From Luteibacter aegosomaticola (GTDB taxonomy: Bacteria; Pseudomonadota; Gammaproteobacteria; Xanthomonadales; Rhodanobacteraceae), in contig NZ_CP095741.1 in the NCBI RefSeq assembly GCF_023078475.1, forward strand, positions 1,488,001 through 1,552,000: a stretch of 64,000 nucleotides of DNA, read 5' to 3'. The position numbers and the translations under genes are program-made. Below the pieces are notes generated by a model that was not told the DNA's origin, ran no database searches, and saw nothing but the letters and a program-made list of their open reading frames with translations. The stretch's first letter is position 1; every line of letters starts with the position of its first letter. Positions 54,184 through 61,940 of the stretch are shown here, piece by piece.

Positions 54184-54699
54184 ATGACTTCCACCAAGGG
54201 TATCGAAGCTTCCGCACCGCGCGTCGGCGTGGTCATGGGGTCGCGTTCGGACTGGGAAACGATGGAGCACGCCTCCTCGATGCTGACCCGCATGGGCATT
54301 GTCCATGAAGTCCGGGTGGTTTCGGCCCACCGCACGCCCGACCTCCTGTTCGATTACGCCGACGGCGCCCGCGCCCGCGGCATCCAGGTGATCATCGCCG
54401 GCGCCGGTGGCGCGGCCCATCTCCCGGGCATGCTCGCCGCCAAGACCGCGCTTCCCGTTTTCGGGGTGCCGGTGCAGTCCAAGGCCTTGAATGGCATGGA
54501 TTCCCTGCTGTCGATCGCCCAGATGCCGGCCGGTATCCCGGTTGGCACGCTGGCGATTGGCCGGGCCGGTGCCACCAACGCGGCGCTCCTGGCGGCATCC
54601 GTGCTGGCGCTGCACGATGCCGACGTGGCCCAGGCCCTGGACGCGTTCCGCGCCGAGCAGACCCAGACCGTCCTCGATAACCCGGATCCCCGCTCGTGA
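54184..54699 (+). CDS. purE: N5-carboxyaminoimidazole ribonucleotide mutase PurE
   Basis: The protein has 171 aa from [20 protein letters not shown]; a TTG at 54169 would only add five residues. Class I PurE motifs: [29 protein letters not shown] and [22 protein letters not shown]. It interconverts N5-CAIR and CAIR in purine synthesis. Its stop overlaps the purK start (GTGA), so the two enzymes of the step are translationally coupled. Confidence 0.96.
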   Translation: MTSTKGIEASAPRVGVVMGSRSDWETMEHASSMLTRMGIVHEVRVVSAHRTPDLLFDYADGARARGIQVIIAGAGGAAHLPGMLAAKTALPVFGVPVQSKALNGMDSLLSIAQMPAGIPVGTLAIGRAGATNAALLAASVLALHDADVAQALDAFRAEQTQTVLDNPDPRS

Positions 54700-55850
54700 C
54701 CCGCAAGCTCCCCACCGTCGGCATCCTCGGTGGCGGGCAGCTGGCCCGCATGCTCGCCCTGGCGGCGTCGCCCCTGGGCATCCGAACCCTCGTGGTCGAT
54801 GGCAGTGCCGATGCCTGTGCCGGCCAGGTCACCGATCTGGTCGTCGCCGATTGGTTCGATGATGCCGCGCTGGACACGTTTGCCGGCCAGGTCGATGTCA
54901 TCACCTTCGATTTCGAGAACGTACCGGCCGCGGTGGCCGAACGCCTGGCCAGCAAGGTCGCGGTGTTCCCGAACCCGCGCGCCCTGGCCGTGGCCCAGGA
55001 CCGCCTGAGCGAAAAGACCCTGTTCCGCGAATGCGGCCTGGGCACCCCGGATTTTGAACCGGTGGACACGCGCGAGGACCTGGTCCGTGCCGTCGAGCGC
55101 ATTGGCGCTCCGGCCGTGCTCAAGACCCGTCGCCTCGGCTATGACGGCAAGGGCCAGTTCCGCCTGAAGACCGTCGCCGATATCGATGCCGCCTGGGCGG
55201 CGTTGGGTGAGGCCGCGGGCCAGGTGGGCCTGATCCTCGAGGCGTTCGTCCCGTTCGAGCGTGAGGTGTCGGTGGTGGCCGTGCGCGGCCGCGATGGCGC
55301 CTTCCGCAGCTACCCGCTGACCCGCAACTGGCATGTCGATGGCGTGCTGTCGCTCAGCCTGGCGCCGGCTCCCGGCTCCACCGATGAGTTGGAGCGGGCG
55401 GCGAACGCCCACGCCCGCAAGGTGGCCGAGGCGCTGGACTACGTCGGCGTGTTCGCCCTCGAGCTGTTCGTCTGCAACGGCCGCCTGCTCGGCAACGAGA
55501 TGGCCCCGCGCGTCCACAATTCGGGCCACTGGACCATCGAAGGCGCCCACACCAGCCAGTTCGAGAACCACGTGCGCGCCGTGCTCGGCCTGCCGCTGGG
55601 CGATACCGGCGTGCGTGGGCCCAGCGCCATGCTCAACTGGATCGGCGAGATGCCGGACCCGGCGCCGGTGCTCAACGTGGCTGACGGCCACTGGCACGAT
55701 TACGGGAAAGAAGCCCGCCCAGGCCGGAAGGTGGGCCACGCCACGGTGTGCGCCCCGGATGCCGGTAGCCTGCGCGGCAAGCTGGCCGAGGTAGGGAAGG
55801 GGTTAGGTCGCGAAGACCAGGTGGCCCCGGCTATCGCGGCGTTGGCATAA
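54696..55850 (+). CDS. purK: N5-carboxyaminoimidazole ribonucleotide synthase PurK
   Basis: The protein has 384 aa, with a GTG start overlapping the purE stop. ATP-grasp fold: [16 protein letters not shown] opens the N-terminal domain, [12 protein letters not shown] is the nucleotide-binding loop, and [31 protein letters not shown] is the Mg-ATP site. It makes N5-CAIR from AIR, ATP and bicarbonate for PurE. Ends before a 95-bp repeat and a bidirectional terminator. Confidence 0.96.
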   Translation: MTRKLPTVGILGGGQLARMLALAASPLGIRTLVVDGSADACAGQVTDLVVADWFDDAALDTFAGQVDVITFDFENVPAAVAERLASKVAVFPNPRALAVAQDRLSEKTLFRECGLGTPDFEPVDTREDLVRAVERIGAPAVLKTRRLGYDGKGQFRLKTVADIDAAWAALGEAAGQVGLILEAFVPFEREVSVVAVRGRDGAFRSYPLTRNWHVDGVLSLSLAPAPGSTDELERAANAHARKVAEALDYVGVFALELFVCNGRLLGNEMAPRVHNSGHWTIEGAHTSQFENHVRAVLGLPLGDTGVRGPSAMLNWIGEMPDPAPVLNVADGHWHDYGKEARPGRKVGHATVCAPDAGSLRGKLAEVGKGLGREDQVAPAIAALA

Positions 55851-55854
55851 CACC

Positions 55855-55949
55855 GTAGGAGCCCACCCTGTGGGCGACGCCGTTCGCGGGAGCTCCACAG
55901 GGCTTGCCGCGTTATCGCGAAAGATGTCGCCCACAGGGTGGGCTCCTAC
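55855..55949. repeat. 95-bp paired palindromic repeat, GTAGGAGCCCACC family
   Basis: Full 95-bp copy between purK and the terminator shared with sodB. Confidence 0.88.
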
Positions 55950-55951
55950 AG

Positions 55952-55988
55952 AAAAAGGCCGGGCTGCGAAGCCCGGCCTTTTCGTTTT
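55952..55988. terminator. Bidirectional terminator between purK and sodB
   Basis: Perfect stem AAAAGGCCGGGCT / AGCCCGGCCTTTT, loop GCGA, with A-run on one side and T-run on the other, suited to the two convergent genes. Confidence 0.9.
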
Positions 55989-55999
55989 ACACCTGGGGA

Positions 56000-56581
56000 T
56001 CAGGCCATGTTCTTGGCCGCAAACTCCCAGTTCACGATGGCCCAGAAGTTCTCAAGGTACTTCGGGCGGGCATTGCGGTAATCGATGTAGTAAGCGTGTT
56101 CCCACACGTCAGCCGTGAACAGCGGCTTGTCGCTGCCGGTGATCGGGGTGGCGGCGTTGGAGGTGTTCACGATGGCCAGCGAGCCATCCGGGCGCTGCAC
56201 GAGCCAGGTCCAGCCCGAACCGAAGTTACCGGCGGCGCTCTTGCTGAACTCTTCCTTGAACTTGTCGACCGAGCCGAAGGCCTTGGTCAGGGCATCGGCC
56301 AGCTTGGCCGGCGGCTCGGACTGCTGCGAAGCCGGGCGCATCGAGTGCCAGTAGAACGTGTGGTTCCAGATCTGCGCGGCATTGTTGAAGATGCCGCCCG
56401 ACGAGGTCTTGACGATCTCTTCGAGGCTCTTGCTCTCGTCCGGGGTGCCCTTCACCAGATTGTTGAGGTTGGTGACGTAGGTCTGGTGGTGCTTGCCGTA
56501 ATGGAACTCGAGGGTCTCGGCCGAGATGTGCGGCTCCAGGGCATTCTTCTCATAGGGAAGCGGGGGAAGTTCGAACGCCAT
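56000..56581 (-). CDS. sodB: Iron superoxide dismutase SodB
   Basis: The protein has 193 aa. Metal ligands are all present: His27 (FHYGKHH), His74 (WNHTFYW), Asp158 and His162 ([13 protein letters not shown]). Gln70 in AAQIWNH and the overall pattern favour the iron-type enzyme; metal choice cannot be proven from sequence. Cytoplasmic removal of superoxide. Monocistronic; its 5' side faces grxD with about 100 bases between the starts. Confidence 0.95.
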   Translation of the reverse strand: MAFELPPLPYEKNALEPHISAETLEFHYGKHHQTYVTNLNNLVKGTPDESKSLEEIVKTSSGGIFNNAAQIWNHTFYWHSMRPASQQSEPPAKLADALTKAFGSVDKFKEEFSKSAAGNFGSGWTWLVQRPDGSLAIVNTSNAATPITGSDKPLFTADVWEHAYYIDYRNARPKYLENFWAIVNWEFAAKNMA

Positions 56582-56688
56582 TGTCTGGGCTCCTTAGCGG
56601 TGGCTGGGGGAAAAGGTTGAAGCAGGGCGCGGCCCGCGCGGCTGCTACACTATGAAACATTCAGCATTCTAATGATGAAACCCGACCT

Positions 56689-57012
56689 ATGGACGTCGTA
56701 GACGAGATCAAGGCCATCGTGGCGGCACATCCGATCGTGCTTTTCATGAAAGGTACGCCCGAATACCCCACCTGTGGCTTCTCCGATCGCGCGGTAAAAG
56801 CGCTCGAAGCCGCGGGTGCGACGTTCCATGCGGTGAACGTGCTGGCCGATGCGCGCATCCGCGCCGGCCTGCCGCACTATTCGAACTGGCCCACGTTCCC
56901 ACAGTTGTTCCTGCTAGGGGAATTCATTGGCGGTTGCGACATCGTCGAGGACCTGCATGCGGCGGGTGAACTGAAACGCATGGCCGCCGACGTGGCCGGG
57001 GCCGAATCGTGA
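56689..57012 (+). CDS. grxD: Monothiol glutaredoxin (Grx4 type)
   Basis: The protein has 107 aa. The CGFS active site is present (Cys29 in YPTCGFSDRAV), with the glutathione-binding WPTFPQLFLLGEFIGGCDIV. Such proteins bind a bridging 2Fe-2S cluster with glutathione and serve iron-sulfur trafficking. Its stop overlaps the start of the SDR gene (GTGA). Divergent from sodB, which suggests a shared iron/oxidative-stress context, though no Fur site is clear to me. Confidence 0.93.
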   Translation: MDVVDEIKAIVAAHPIVLFMKGTPEYPTCGFSDRAVKALEAAGATFHAVNVLADARIRAGLPHYSNWPTFPQLFLLGEFIGGCDIVEDLHAAGELKRMAADVAGAES

Positions 57013-57782
57013 GCATGCTGCCCTCCGCGCGCCTGCCCGAGGGCTGGGCCCCGGCGCCCGGTGCGCTGGCTGGCCGCGTATTCCTCGTCACGGGCGCCAC
57101 GGGTGGCCTGGGTGGCGAGACGGCACGGGCTATTGTCCGGGCCGGCGGCACGGTGGTGATCACCGGGCGCAAGGTGCGTCCGCTCGAAAAGCTCTTCGAC
57201 GAGCTGGTCGCCATGGGCGGCGCCGAGCCGGTCATCCACCCGCTGGATCTGGAAAGCGCCACCCCGAACGATTTCATCGCGCTGGCCGATGGACTGGAGA
57301 AGGAGTTCGGCCGGCTCGATGGCGTGGTCCACGCGGCCGCGCATTTCAACGAACTCACGCCCATGGCCATGCACAAGCCTGATGACTGGCTGCGTGCCAT
57401 GCAGGTGAATGTTTCGGCCCCGTTCGCGCTCACCCAGGCCTGCATGCCGTTGCTCGCCCAGGGCGAGGACAGCGCCGTGGTCTTCGTCTTCGACGACCCG
57501 GAGCGCGTCTCGCGTGCCCATTGGGGCGGCTACGGCGTCTCCAAGGCGGCCGTCGAGCGCATGGCTGCCGTGCTGCACGCCGAGCACCTGGGCGGTGCCA
57601 TGCGTGTGCATGCCCTGTTGCCGCCGCCGATGCGCACGGCGCTGCGCAGGGCGGCTTATTACGGCGAAAACACCCTCGACCGGCCGCTGCCCACGGCATC
57701 GGCCGAAGCCATCGTGTACCTGCTGTCGGGCGCTGGCGCGGATGCGCGCGGCACCGTGCTGGATGTCCGCCCCGCCCACTGA
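57009..57782 (+). CDS. Short-chain dehydrogenase/reductase, YciK-like
   Basis: The protein has 257 aa, with a GTG start overlapping the grxD stop. Cofactor motif TGATGGLGGETA near residue 28, NVSAPFALTQACMPLL in mid-protein, and catalytic YGVSK. The motif before the tyrosine (ERVSRAHWGGYGVSK) matches YciK-type SDRs. The substrate is unknown. Probably co-translated with the glutaredoxin; the functional link is not obvious. Confidence 0.88.
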   Translation: MSMLPSARLPEGWAPAPGALAGRVFLVTGATGGLGGETARAIVRAGGTVVITGRKVRPLEKLFDELVAMGGAEPVIHPLDLESATPNDFIALADGLEKEFGRLDGVVHAAAHFNELTPMAMHKPDDWLRAMQVNVSAPFALTQACMPLLAQGEDSAVVFVFDDPERVSRAHWGGYGVSKAAVERMAAVLHAEHLGGAMRVHALLPPPMRTALRRAAYYGENTLDRPLPTASAEAIVYLLSGAGADARGTVLDVRPAH

Positions 57783-57813
57783 TTCACCGCACTTTTTTTA
57801 GGAGTACCTCCCC

Positions 57814-58422
57814 ATGGAAACGCAGATGACGACGTTATCCGCGGGCATCCTGCTGTTCCTGATCATGGACCCGCTGGGCAACATCCCGTTGTTCCTTGCC
57901 CTGTTGAAGGATGTGCCGCCCCAGCGCCGCCGCAAGGTGATGATCCGCGAGCTGCTGATCGCGCTCGCCGTGCTGGTGGCCTTCCTGCTGGGCGGCCAGT
58001 TCATCCTGAAGCTGCTCCAGCTGCGCCAGGAATCCGTGAGCATCGGCGGCGGCATCGTGCTGTTCCTGATCGGCATCCGCATGGTGTTCCCGCCGGTGGA
58101 AGGCGGTGTGTTCGGCAAGCCCGGCGAGGGCGAGCCGTTCATCGTACCCATGGCGATCCCTGGCGTGGCCGGCCCTTCGGCCATGGCCGCGCTGCTGCTG
58201 CTCACCAATTCGCAGCCGGGTCGCACGGCGGAGTGGGGTATCGCCCTGTTCCTGGCATGGCTCTCCACCTCGGTGATCCTGCTCAGTTCCACCTTCCTGT
58301 TCAAATGGTTGGGTGAAAGCGTGCTGACCGCCATGGAGCGCCTGATGGGCATGCTGCTCATCGCGCTTTCGGTACAGATGGCACTGGGCGGCCTGGCGTC
58401 CTACATGCACATTGCCGTATGA
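57814..58422 (+). CDS. MarC-family integral membrane protein (YhgN-like)
   Basis: The protein has 202 aa. Six hydrophobic segments and the family motifs FLIMDPLGNIPLFLALL, IGGGIVLFLIGIRMVF and VPMAIPGVAGPSAMAALLLL. The MarC/YchE/YhgN family has no proven transport function; the old link to multiple antibiotic resistance was withdrawn. AGGAG sits upstream of the ATG. It follows the SDR gene by 31 bases and may share its transcript. Confidence 0.9.
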   Translation: METQMTTLSAGILLFLIMDPLGNIPLFLALLKDVPPQRRRKVMIRELLIALAVLVAFLLGGQFILKLLQLRQESVSIGGGIVLFLIGIRMVFPPVEGGVFGKPGEGEPFIVPMAIPGVAGPSAMAALLLLTNSQPGRTAEWGIALFLAWLSTSVILLSSTFLFKWLGESVLTAMERLMGMLLIALSVQMALGGLASYMHIAV

Positions 58423-58439
58423 ACATACGTAGCGGTAGG

Positions 58440-58612
58440 GTAACTGTCATAATTGCCCGCGAGCATGTGCGGAGCCGGGACTGACCCGGCGCCGGGCATG
58501 GTCCAAGCCCCAGGCAGGGGCCCTGAAGGATGTTCAAAGGCGCTATGACAAACCCAGACTCCGCACCACGCCCGGCCGGTACCGCCCGTCTGACGTCTAA
58601 GGGAGCCACATC
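58440..58612 (+). other. Possible structured leader of the OlsF-like gene
   Basis: Two consecutive hairpins are visible: GGAC (58478-58481) pairs with GTCC (58501-58504) around the 12-bp palindrome CCCGGCGCCGGG (58485-58496), then GCCCC-AGGCA-GGGGC (58507-58521). They precede the start at 58613 by about 90 bases. I could not match them to a riboswitch class. They may instead terminate the upstream transcript. Confidence 0.3.
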
Positions 58613-60319
58613 ATGCTGAGCATCGATCGCACCCTCCAGGAACGCATGCCATGGCTGGCCCAGCACCCTAAGCTGCGTAAGCCGCTGACCGGGTTGCTCG
58701 GTACGCTCGCCCACGAGCAACGCTTCAACGGCGTGCTCGAGGCGCTGCGCGATACCCAGGGCATCGAGTTCGCCGAGCGCGTGCTTGAGCACCTGGGCGT
58801 AAGCTGCCGCGTCACCGAACGCGAGCGCGAAAATATTCCCGTCGAAGGCCCGCTGGTCGTCGTCGCCAACCATCCGCTGGGCATGGTCGATGCCATGGCC
58901 CTGGTCCAGCTCATCGGGTCCGTGCGCCGCGATATCCGCATCCTCGGCAACGAGGTCCTGGCGGCGGTCCCGCAGATGGAGCCGATCCTGCTGCGCGTTG
59001 ATGTCTTCGGAAAGGGCGCCTCGTCACGCATGCGCGCGATCTTCCGCAGCATCGAGGCGGGCGAAGTCCTCATCATGTTCCCGGCCGGCGAAGTGTCCCG
59101 CCTGGGCGCCGGCGGCGTGCGCGACGGCAAGTGGTCCGATGGTTTCGCTCGCATCGCGGCCAAGGCGGGCATCCCCGTGTTGCCGGTGCATATCAATGCG
59201 CGCAACTCCGTCGCTTTCTACGGTTTGTCCATGTTGGCCAAGCCGCTGAGCACCGCGATGCTTCCTCGCGAAGCGACGTCGGGCAAGCAGCGCCTGGGCA
59301 TCCGCATCGGCAAGCTTGTCGATGCCGATGAGCTGAAGCAGGTCAGCGGCGGTTCGTCCGAACGCGCGGCCAAACTGATGCGCCGCCATGTGTATCGCGT
59401 GGGCCAGCAGCGTGGCCTGATCTTTGGCGGGCAGACGCCGCTGGCGCATCCCGAACCGATCGAACGCGTGGTGGCTGAGCTGGACAAGGCTGAGGTGCTG
59501 GCCGAGCTCGGTGGCGGCAAGAAGGCGTTGCTCGTGCAGGGTTCGAGCGATAGCGCCGTACTGCGTGAGATTGGCCGCTTGCGCGAGCTGACGTTCCGTC
59601 GCGTGGGCGAGGGTACGGGCAAGCGCCGCGACCTCGATGCGTACGATCCGTATTACGAACACCTGGTGCTGTGGGATGAGAAGGCGCTGCGCATCGTGGG
59701 TGCGTACCGCTTTGGCCATGGCGGCAAGCTGATCAACGAGCGCGGCATGTCGTCGCTCTATACCTCCAGCCTGTTCGACTATTCGCCGGCGCTGGAGTCG
59801 CGCCTGGCGCAGGGGCTGGAGCTGGGGCGTAGCTTTATCGCGCCGGCGTACTGGCGTTGGTCGCGTGCGCTGGATCAGCTGTGGCAGGGCATTGGCCTGT
59901 ATCTGCAGCGCCATCCGGATGTGCGTTATCTGTTTGGCCCGGTGAGCATGTCGGCGGCGATTCCGCGTGAGGGTCGCGAGTGGATCGCGGCGGCGCATCA
60001 GCATTTCTTTGGCGTGCAGGGTCTGGCAGCGGCTCGCCAGCCGTTCGTGATTCCTCAGGAGACGCTGGCGCAGGTGCGTGCGGAGCTGGAAGGCCTGGAT
60101 GCGGCGGGTGGCCTGGGTAAGCTGAAGAATCGCCTGGATGCGTTGGGTGTGACGTTGCCGGTGTTGTATCGCCAGTATGTGGATCTGGTGGATCCGGAGG
60201 GCGTGCAGTTCCTGGCGTTCGGCGAGGATCCGGATTTCGCGGGCTGCGTGGATGGCCTGGTAATGCTGGATCTTCTCAGTCTGAAGCCGGCTAAGCGTGC
60301 GCGGTATCTCGGCAAGTAA
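58613..60319 (+). CDS. OlsF-like bifunctional acyltransferase (PlsC-like plus OlsB/GNAT-like domain)
   Basis: The protein has 568 aa. The N-terminal half is a lysophospholipid-acyltransferase-like domain with N86-H87-PLGMV-D93 (an H-x5-D variant seen in this group) and MFPAGEVSRL. The C-terminal half is an OlsB-type acyl-ACP N-acyltransferase domain with LRELTFRRVGEGTGKRRDLDAYD, ELGRSFIAPAYWR and the end motif LLSLKPAKRARYL. Domain order and length match OlsF, which makes ornithine lipids from ornithine in one protein. Related single-protein acyltransferases with other amino-acid substrates exist, so ornithine is not certain. The upstream 190 bases may contain RNA structure; a good terminator follows. 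Confidence 0.85.
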   Translation: MLSIDRTLQERMPWLAQHPKLRKPLTGLLGTLAHEQRFNGVLEALRDTQGIEFAERVLEHLGVSCRVTERERENIPVEGPLVVVANHPLGMVDAMALVQLIGSVRRDIRILGNEVLAAVPQMEPILLRVDVFGKGASSRMRAIFRSIEAGEVLIMFPAGEVSRLGAGGVRDGKWSDGFARIAAKAGIPVLPVHINARNSVAFYGLSMLAKPLSTAMLPREATSGKQRLGIRIGKLVDADELKQVSGGSSERAAKLMRRHVYRVGQQRGLIFGGQTPLAHPEPIERVVAELDKAEVLAELGGGKKALLVQGSSDSAVLREIGRLRELTFRRVGEGTGKRRDLDAYDPYYEHLVLWDEKALRIVGAYRFGHGGKLINERGMSSLYTSSLFDYSPALESRLAQGLELGRSFIAPAYWRWSRALDQLWQGIGLYLQRHPDVRYLFGPVSMSAAIPREGREWIAAAHQHFFGVQGLAAARQPFVIPQETLAQVRAELEGLDAAGGLGKLKNRLDALGVTLPVLYRQYVDLVDPEGVQFLAFGEDPDFAGCVDGLVMLDLLSLKPAKRARYLGK

Positions 60320-60342
60320 GCGGGCTATGTTCGCGACGAAGA

Positions 60343-60368
60343 AACCCGGCCATGCGCCGGGTTTTTTT
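60343..60368 (+). terminator. Intrinsic terminator after the OlsF-like gene
   Basis: Stem AACCCGGC / GCCGGGTT with loop CATGC followed by a seven-T run. Confidence 0.9.
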
Positions 60369-60384
60369 GTGGCCGTTCGAGTGG

Positions 60385-60660
60385 GCTCGCCTGCGGCCTC
60401 GCGTGTTTGAAGCGGTTCATTCGCTGGCGCGAATGCATGTGTTGAGCGGCTTGCGCCGCCTCGCGCTCGGGCGTCTCTGGAAAGAGGCCTTGGGGCCCAC
60501 CCTCGCTGCTCAGACAGGTCCTCCGCGTTCGTACCGGAATGCGCCTCCGGCGCATGTGTATTTATATGGCCTACGGCCGCTCACTTGTGCGGAACTCGCC
60601 TCGAGGGTGGGCCCCAAGGCCTCCCGGACACACTGAGGCGGCATGATGGGAAAGCGCATG
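60385..60660. repeat. Left arm of a 270-bp inverted repeat
   Basis: Aligns with the reverse complement of 61290-61567 over about 270 bp with roughly 85-90% identity by eye. It includes GAAGCGGTTCATTCGC, GAGCGGCTTGCGCCGCC and the 138-bp element at 60485-60622. No protein-coding gene is supported in this stretch. Confidence 0.88.
60485..60622 (+). mobile_element. 138-bp MITE-like element with 21-bp terminal inverted repeats, copy 1
   Basis: Perfect 21-bp terminal inverted repeats (60485-60505 and 60602-60622; inner core GGGGCCCACCCTCG) surround a 96-bp centre with inner hairpins (GCGCCTCCGGCGC). No transposase. The second copy, of the same length and inverted, is at 61330-61467. The mobility class is inferred from structure only. 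Confidence 0.65.
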
Positions 60661-60687
60661 ACCGGTGTGATGGCAACCGGCGACGTG

Positions 60688-60822
60688 GTAGGAGCCCACC
60701 CTGTGGGCGACATCTTTCGCCTCGACGCCCAGGCCCTGCCGTGCATCACGACCGATCAAGGCGAGACACCGCAAGATCTGTAGGGTGGCGCGAACGGCGT
60801 CGCCCACAGGGTGGGCTCCTAC
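60688..60822. repeat. Paired palindromic repeat of the GTAGGAGCCCACC family, long variant
   Basis: Same outer arms as the 95-bp copies, but with a 135-bp span because the centre is longer. Lies in the loop between the arms of the large inverted repeat. The 60823-61016 interval holds nothing else that I can name. Confidence 0.85.
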
Positions 60823-61016
60823 AGGGGGTGTGTGTGACGGGGCGGACGGTTGGGGGCGGACAGCGGGCTGTCCGCGGACATCGAGCGGCACGGGGTGAGA
60901 TCCGGCGAAAGGGCGCTGTGGCGCGGTTTTTCGGGCGCATCGGCGGTTGGCACGGCGAATGCACTCTCTCTGGCGAAGGGCGCTAACGCCCACCTGCCAA
61001 ACCACGGAGACTGGCC

Positions 61017-61148
61017 ATGAAAACCGAAACCTTCCTGCTGAAGACCTTCTTTGCCGTTGCCGTCCTGCTGAGCGTGTTGACGATGGGGGCGATGGTGACG
61101 ACGAGTGTGTCGACCGTGCCCGCAAACGCGATTGCGTCCGCACAGTGA
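61017..61148 (+). CDS. 43-aa exported or membrane peptide
   Basis: Reads MKTETFLLKTFFAVAVLLSV, then LTMGAMVTTSVSTVPANAIASAQ and a stop. CGGAGA lies eight bases before the ATG. The single hydrophobic segment after a Lys-containing start looks like a signal sequence or membrane helix; PANAIASA could be a cleavage region. Function unknown. It is the only plausible gene between the inverted MITE-like copies. Codon use is biased to G/C at third positions, supporting a real gene. Confidence 0.6.
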   Translation: MKTETFLLKTFFAVAVLLSVLTMGAMVTTSVSTVPANAIASAQ

Positions 61149-61227
61149 GGCAAGCGGGTTTACTTGCGGCGTTTTGCCTTCGATTGGTTGGGATGTGCGG
61201 CAGGGCCCAAGGGTCGACGCGAAAGAT

Positions 61228-61251
61228 GTCGCCCACAGGGTGGGCTCCTAC
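61228..61251. repeat. Half-copy of the GTAGGAGCCCACC repeat
   Basis: Only the second arm (GTCGCCCACAGGG through CTCCTAC), preceded by the usual GAAAGAT flank but without an inverted partner nearby. Confidence 0.75.
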
Positions 61252-61289
61252 GACGGCGCGGGTTGTCATTACGTACCGGTTGGCGCGGA

Positions 61290-61567
61290 TGCACGCACTT
61301 TCCCAGCACGCTACCTCGGTGTGTCTGGGAGGTCTTGGGGCCCACCCTCGAGGCGAGTTCCGCACAAGAGAGCGGCCGCAGGCCTAATTGATACACATGC
61401 GCCGGAGGCGCATTCCGGTACGAACGCGGAGGACCTGTCTGAGCAGCGAGGGTGGGCCCCAAGGCCTCTTTCCGGAGGTGCCCGAGCGCAAGGCGGCGCA
61501 AGCCGCTCAACACATGCGTTCGCCAATGCGAATGAACCGCTTCAACCTCGCGAAGCCGAAGGCGAGC
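61290..61567. repeat. Right arm of the 270-bp inverted repeat
   Basis: Inverted partner of 60385-60660, ending TTCAACCTCGCGAAG followed by GGCGAGC. The arms are about 630 bases apart. Confidence 0.88.
61330..61467 (-). mobile_element. 138-bp MITE-like element, copy 2, inverted
   Basis: Same 138-bp length and centre as 60485-60622. The terminal repeats at 61330-61350 and 61447-61467 have one mismatch (AGGTCT versus AGGCCT). Confidence 0.65.
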
Positions 61568-61940
61568 TGTATCGCTAACGCATGCAATCCCATAAAGCGG
61601 ATGCTCGTTATTATCTCCCTGTCGTAGGAAAAGCCGATTTCCTGCGCATGAAAAAAACGTCAAACATTCGACAAATTGTCATTGTGTGATGCTAGCCTAT
61701 TGATTATCTCAGGGCAGGGACCTCCCGCGTTTTACAGGGTTGCCGCAGCGGGCGGCGCTACACAGGACATTTCCGCGCTTGGTATGCGTACCGAGCGCAT
61801 AGCTGTGTCCGGAGAAACCGTTTTTTCCTGCGATGGCGTAATAAAAAACGAACGCCGTATTAATCGCAATTAATAACGCATTAGAAATTTTTTTCGATTT
61901 ACCCGTTACCACTACTTGCATCACACCAGGAAACCAGTCG
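61568..61940 (+). promoter_or_regulatory. AT-rich upstream region of the TonB-dependent receptor
   Basis: No convincing gene. It contains an 11-bp palindrome GACAAATTGTC (61670-61680), a hairpin GCGCTTGGTA / TACCGAGCGC (61775-61798), and an AT-rich tract (61845-61900) suited to a promoter. No Fur box or specific operator is recognised. AGGAAA precedes the receptor start. Confidence 0.4.

Noticed and set aside
61676..61873. A 65-codon plus-strand frame upstream of the receptor
   Set aside because: No ribosome-binding site, AT-rich, overlaps hairpins, no recognisable feature; more likely promoter DNA.
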